NCBI GenBank assembly: GCA_965204045.1
Contig: CBDBDW010000002.1
Location: forward strand, 3,100,001-3,164,000
From: JAAXHV01 sp965204045
GTDB taxonomy: Bacteria > Pseudomonadota > Gammaproteobacteria > Eutrophobiales > Eutrophobiaceae
Direction of reading: 5' to 3'
DNA length: 64,000 bases
In this document: piece by piece, positions 61,057-64,000 of the stretch
Position numbering within the stretch: the first letter of the stretch is position 1
Layout: every line of letters begins with the position of its first letter
Program-made: the position numbers and the translations under genes
Notes under the pieces: generated by a model
Database searches by the model: none
What the model saw: the letters and a program-made list of their open reading frames with translations, nothing else
Told to the model about the DNA's origin: nothing

Positions 61057-61306
61057 ACGGCCAGCCGGGAGAGAGGCGTCAGCGTTTATGTTATTTCCTT
61101 GCAAGACGGCACAACGTGATAGTGGTCAGACCCACCTTCAGGGACCCTGCTCATTCCCGCGGCGTGAGAACGCCGTTGCGCCGAAGAGGGCTGAAGGGGC
61201 GAACACATCTTGGGCCAGGGGTCGCACCCCAATCAGAGTCCGTATATACGACCGCAGTCTGCCTTCACTATCGATTCGTGCCTACTTGCAAAACGGGAGG
61301 AGTCCA
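61057..61306 (+). ncRNA. Candidate bridge RNA of the IS1111 element
   Basis: The 250 bases between the transposase stop and the right end hold no gene. They contain TCATTCCCGCG (61151-61161), identical to the rejoined insertion site on the opposite strand. They also contain ATATACGA (61244-61251), identical to the predicted right-end/left-end junction of the excised circle. In IS1111-group elements the guide RNA is expected on this 3' side. Short self-complementary stretches (GGCGTGAGAACGCC at 61160-61173) suggest hairpins. The RNA's ends are not known. Confidence 0.6.
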
Positions 61307-61361
61307 TATAGGGAATGACGAACGGGGGCGGGAATGACGAACCATACGGGACACAGCCTTT

Positions 61362-62755
61362 TCAGAACCTGAACGTATGACCCAGCCTGACCGTGACCTG
61401 CGTCTGGTCCGCATCGAAGTGGCCGGGGAAATTGTTGCTTTTCATATCTGCAGTCTGGCCTACCGCGATAAAGACTTCTGTTTCCGGCCGGGGAAACCAG
61501 CGATACCTGGCCGAAAATGAAAACCGCTCCGAAATATTGTCGTACTGCATCTGGGTATCAATCTGCATGTCGGGCGTGAAATTGATGCTGCTGTCCAGTG
61601 AGCCGATGTGAACCGTCAGCTTCCCCGACGGCATTTCAAATTTTTCCATATTGTGCTTGGCCGTCAAGCGGAAGTATTTGGACAGCCTGAACTCCAGGAT
61701 AGTATTCAGACCCAGGTAGTCTCCATCGTATATACGGCAACAGGTAACTTCGACATCTGCAATCAGCTTTCTTGAGTTGGAAGAATTCAGCAGAACGTAA
61801 AACTGGTTGAAATGGTAATCCCCCAGAGGTACGGGAAGCTCTCCGGCTATCAGGAAGGGTTGATTGATAACCTCCCGTAAATTGCTGGCTTGAACCTTGA
61901 TTTCATCTCCGATTCGATTCCGGCCCCCGGTTAACAGGGATAATTTATGGGTCTCTATGTTATTATCCAGGTCGGTAACAACATTGCCTATCACGCCTCC
62001 TTCCAACCATTGAATCCAGCCGTCCCCAAACCGCTTTCTCCTGACATAGTCCCCGTTGTAATCCCGGATGTTACGGCGGTTGACAAATCCCAGGGCAGGA
62101 TCAAACCGTTTTCCTATCTCCTTGCCGCTGATATACCAGCGCAGAAAATCGTGCGGGTATCCCAGAAAAAACCCGAACATGTCATCGTCCTTTCCCGCAG
62201 CCGGCCCATGCACGTCGTTTGAAAAACTGCGCTGGTAAAAAAAATCAGCGAGAAACCGGCCCCGGTTGAATAAATCGGAGTTCCGGTATTTGAAGTCGAC
62301 GCCTGCCAGCGTATTCCTGCCCGTGCCGTCCGGGTCGCCATGCGTCAAAATCGTGCCGATGCGCGATTCTTCAAGCACTTCTGCAGACAACCGGGCGACG
62401 CTGAGGGTCTCTGCATTGATATTTTCCGAATTATCCATTCTTACACTCAGCGCGCCCACGTTGAGGTTTCCAATGCGCCCGGATAATTTCCCGCCTGCGA
62501 TGAGATCCACGATCTCATCATCCACGATGCCGATCTTGCGGGTAAAGAACGGCAATCCGTTGATGGCCGTGAGCGGCGGAGTCATCGCCCTGCCCCCGAA
62601 CTCGAAGATTGTCCTGTCCTGGAGAAAGAAGTCCCTGGTCTCCGGAAAAAACAGTGAGAACCGGCCCGTGTTAACCTGCCGTTCGTCGAGTGGAGAATCC
62701 GAAAAATCCGTATTAAGGACTCTGATCGATATTAAATTTCCAACTTCATCGTGGA
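61362..62755 (-). pseudogene. DUF5916 outer-membrane protein, 5' end removed by an IS
   Basis: The frame is open from the ISAzo13-type element to the stop, about 460 codons. The upstream part, before the first ATG at 62585, reads VNTGRFSLFFPETRDFFLQD and FEFGGRA, which is DUF5916-like. The rest is strand-rich and ends RLGHTFRF with a terminal Phe, as in outer-membrane barrels. The N-terminal carbohydrate-binding-like domain of DUF5916 proteins is missing. Some product could arise from the ATG at 62585, but without a signal peptide it would not be exported. Confidence 0.72.
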
Positions 62756-63954
62756 CGTAATTCGTAGTTCCAATCCCCGTGGAACTCGTTACGATGGAGC
62801 GACAGGGTGTCCATCTCCGCCTGCGTTACGGCCTCGCCGGTCGGGTACTTTCTTTCATCAAGTTTGGCTTTGACGCGCAGGCCGGCGGCGGTGCGCGTAT
62901 TGCCTATCAGGTCGACAATGGTCTCAAAGGTCCGCAACGGCTTGCCGCGCCAATTCTGCGTGATGTGACAGAACAGGCGGTGCTCAATCTTGTTCCACTT
63001 GCTGGTGCCCGGCGGGAAATGGCTGACGTGGATACGCAGTCCCGTCTCATCGGCAAACTGCTGCAAGCGGCGCTTCCAGACCCGCGAGCGATAGCCGTTG
63101 CTGCCGCCCGCATCGGCCGTGATGAACAAGTCCTGCGCCTCGGGGTAGCGGCGCCGGCCCATCTCCTCCCACCAGCGTCGCAGCGAGGCCACCGCAAAGG
63201 CGGGCGTGTCGTGGTCCTGCCCCACGTTCACCCACGCCTCGTTATGCCCCATATCATAGATACCGTAGGGAATCGCCTTGCCGAGGGAGTCCTGGGGAAA
63301 ATCATGCACCAGTGATTGCTCGGGCCGGCCCTGCGGCTGCCATTCCCGGCCGCCGTTCCTGAACTCCCCCACCAGTTCCTTCTTCCTGGTATCCACCGAC
63401 ACCACCGGCTGACGCCGTTGCAGGAACGCATCCGCCTGCGCATTGATGTGTTCGAACTGCGCGTTGCGGTCCGGGTGCGAGGCCACTTCCCGACTCTTGC
63501 GCACCGCTTGCAGGCTGTAGCCCAACTCGTGCAGCAAGCGACCCACCGTCGTCGAACTCACCTGCCAGCCCGCCCTCGACAACGCTGCGGCCAGCTTTGC
63601 CCGACTCTTGCACGTCCACCGCAACGGCGAGTCCGGGTCGCCCCGCGTGACCGGGTCCACCAACTGCTCCAACGCCTGTTTGATGCCCGGCTGCGACTGC
63701 TCAATGCCCGGCCGGCCGGCGCCCGGCCGGCGAATGCGACCGGCTTCGGCGCCGCCCGCCGCCAACTCCCGGCGCCCCTTGCGCACCGTCGGGCGCGACA
63801 ACCCCGTCGCATCCGACACCAGCGCATCGCCCCCATACCCGATGGCACGTGATTCCGTGGCCGCCCAGATACGACGCCCGCGCTCATCGAGATGCGCCTG
63901 CACCGCCGCGTACTTCTCAACAATCGTCGCTTCAAGTTCAAGATTGCGTCGCAT
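62746..63954 (-). CDS. ISAzo13-family transposase
   Basis: A 402-residue transposase from the ATG at 63954 (a TTG lies six codons upstream). An N-terminal helix-turn-helix (YGGDALVSDATGLSRPTVRK) precedes the core with SVDTRKKELVGEFRNGGREW, YDMGHNEAWVNVGQDHDT, FITADAGGSNGYRSR and HFPPGTSKWNKIEHRLF. These strings match ISAzo13 transposases. The frame is intact and its last codons seem to lie at or just past the element boundary. Confidence 0.9.
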   Translation of the reverse strand: MRRNLELEATIVEKYAAVQAHLDERGRRIWAATESRAIGYGGDALVSDATGLSRPTVRKGRRELAAGGAEAGRIRRPGAGRPGIEQSQPGIKQALEQLVDPVTRGDPDSPLRWTCKSRAKLAAALSRAGWQVSSTTVGRLLHELGYSLQAVRKSREVASHPDRNAQFEHINAQADAFLQRRQPVVSVDTRKKELVGEFRNGGREWQPQGRPEQSLVHDFPQDSLGKAIPYGIYDMGHNEAWVNVGQDHDTPAFAVASLRRWWEEMGRRRYPEAQDLFITADAGGSNGYRSRVWKRRLQQFADETGLRIHVSHFPPGTSKWNKIEHRLFCHITQNWRGKPLRTFETIVDLIGNTRTAAGLRVKAKLDERKYPTGEAVTQAEMDTLSLHRNEFHGDWNYELRPR

Positions 63955-64000
63955 CGGGGAAGTAAAACACAAAAACCGAAAGATGGCAACTTAATTTACG
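62756..64000 (-). mobile_element. ISAzo13-family element reaching the window edge
   Basis: The left boundary is estimated at about 62756, where the DUF5916 frame resumes and a CGTAATT begins. The last bases of the window, AATTTACG, would be the matching tip in inverted form. The repeat is short and poorly conserved, so both edges are approximate. Flanking sequence on the right is outside the window. Confidence 0.6.

Larger units (their letters stand above)
59901..61310 (+). mobile_element. IS110-family element, IS1111 group
   Basis: About 1.41 kb with subterminal 12-base inverted repeats: TGGACTCCTCCC at 59908-59919 and its complement at 61295-61306, seven bases from the left tip and about four from the right. 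Subterminal repeats of this kind are the mark of the IS1111 group. No target duplication is seen, as expected. It is inserted in the stem of a REP-like palindrome. The edges are set to rejoin the palindrome and could shift by one base. Confidence 0.88.

Overview
The window reads as a chromosomal segment of a gammaproteobacterium, GC-moderate and rich in insertion sequences. The left 12 kb carries the gene order sppA, maf/yceF (divergent), yceD, rpmF, plsX, fabH, fabD, fabG, acpP, fabF, pabC, mltG, tmk, holB, tatD, which is the standard gammaproteobacterial fatty-acid/cell-envelope block. TonB-dependent uptake, a CusCBA-type efflux pump and many amidohydrolases suggest a free-living or host-associated heterotroph. 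I cannot name genus or species.

Layout. (1) 1-12.2 kb: conserved core block, nearly all on the + strand with short gaps or overlaps. (2) 12.2-15.2 kb: a RelE/HigB-like toxin and Xre antitoxin pair, a solo end of an IS5-type element, and a wrecked SNF2-type helicase locus with a tandemly duplicated, shrinking 3' part. (3) 15.2-22.6 kb: catabolic genes (class V aminotransferase, MetE-like barrel protein, LigB-type extradiol dioxygenase, fumarylacetoacetate-hydrolase-family enzyme, NCS1 permease), a small lipoprotein and a quinone oxidoreductase. (4) 22.7-34 kb: an accessory island built of toxin-antitoxin modules and their wreckage: orphan VapB with a 19-residue VapC stub, an endonuclease Q homologue, Phd/VapC, VapC fragments, a DUF4143 ATPase, DUF433/DUF5615, HigB with a HigA lacking its HTH, RHH/PIN, a type III restriction Res subunit fused in frame to a MazF-like fragment, and a frameshifted Fic gene. 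(5) 34-42.6 kb: M20 amidohydrolase, a small membrane protein, a broken PPOX-fold gene, and an HME-RND copper/silver-type efflux operon. (6) 42.7-58.5 kb: a minus-strand catabolic/uptake run (three amidohydrolases, FAD oxidase, DUF3830 protein, TonB receptor, two MFS carriers, M28 peptidase, class III aminotransferase) interrupted by one IS. (7) 58.5-64 kb: an IS5-family element, an IS1111-group (IS110) element inserted in a REP-like palindrome, a DUF5916 outer-membrane gene cut by an ISAzo13-family element, and the end of the window.

How it works together. The first block makes acyl carrier protein and the initiation, elongation and acyl-phosphate enzymes of membrane lipid synthesis together with thymidylate kinase and clamp-loader delta prime. 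Regions 3 and 6 look like import and hydrolysis of amide, peptide and aromatic compounds. Regions 2, 4 and 7 record repeated insertion, deletion and duplication.

The observation I rate most highly is at 59.9-61.3 kb. The non-coding 3' part of the IS1111-group element holds an 11-base match to the rebuilt insertion target and an 8-base match to the predicted circular junction of the element. That is what a bridge RNA with target and donor guides would need. All calls come from reading the sequence; no database search was run.
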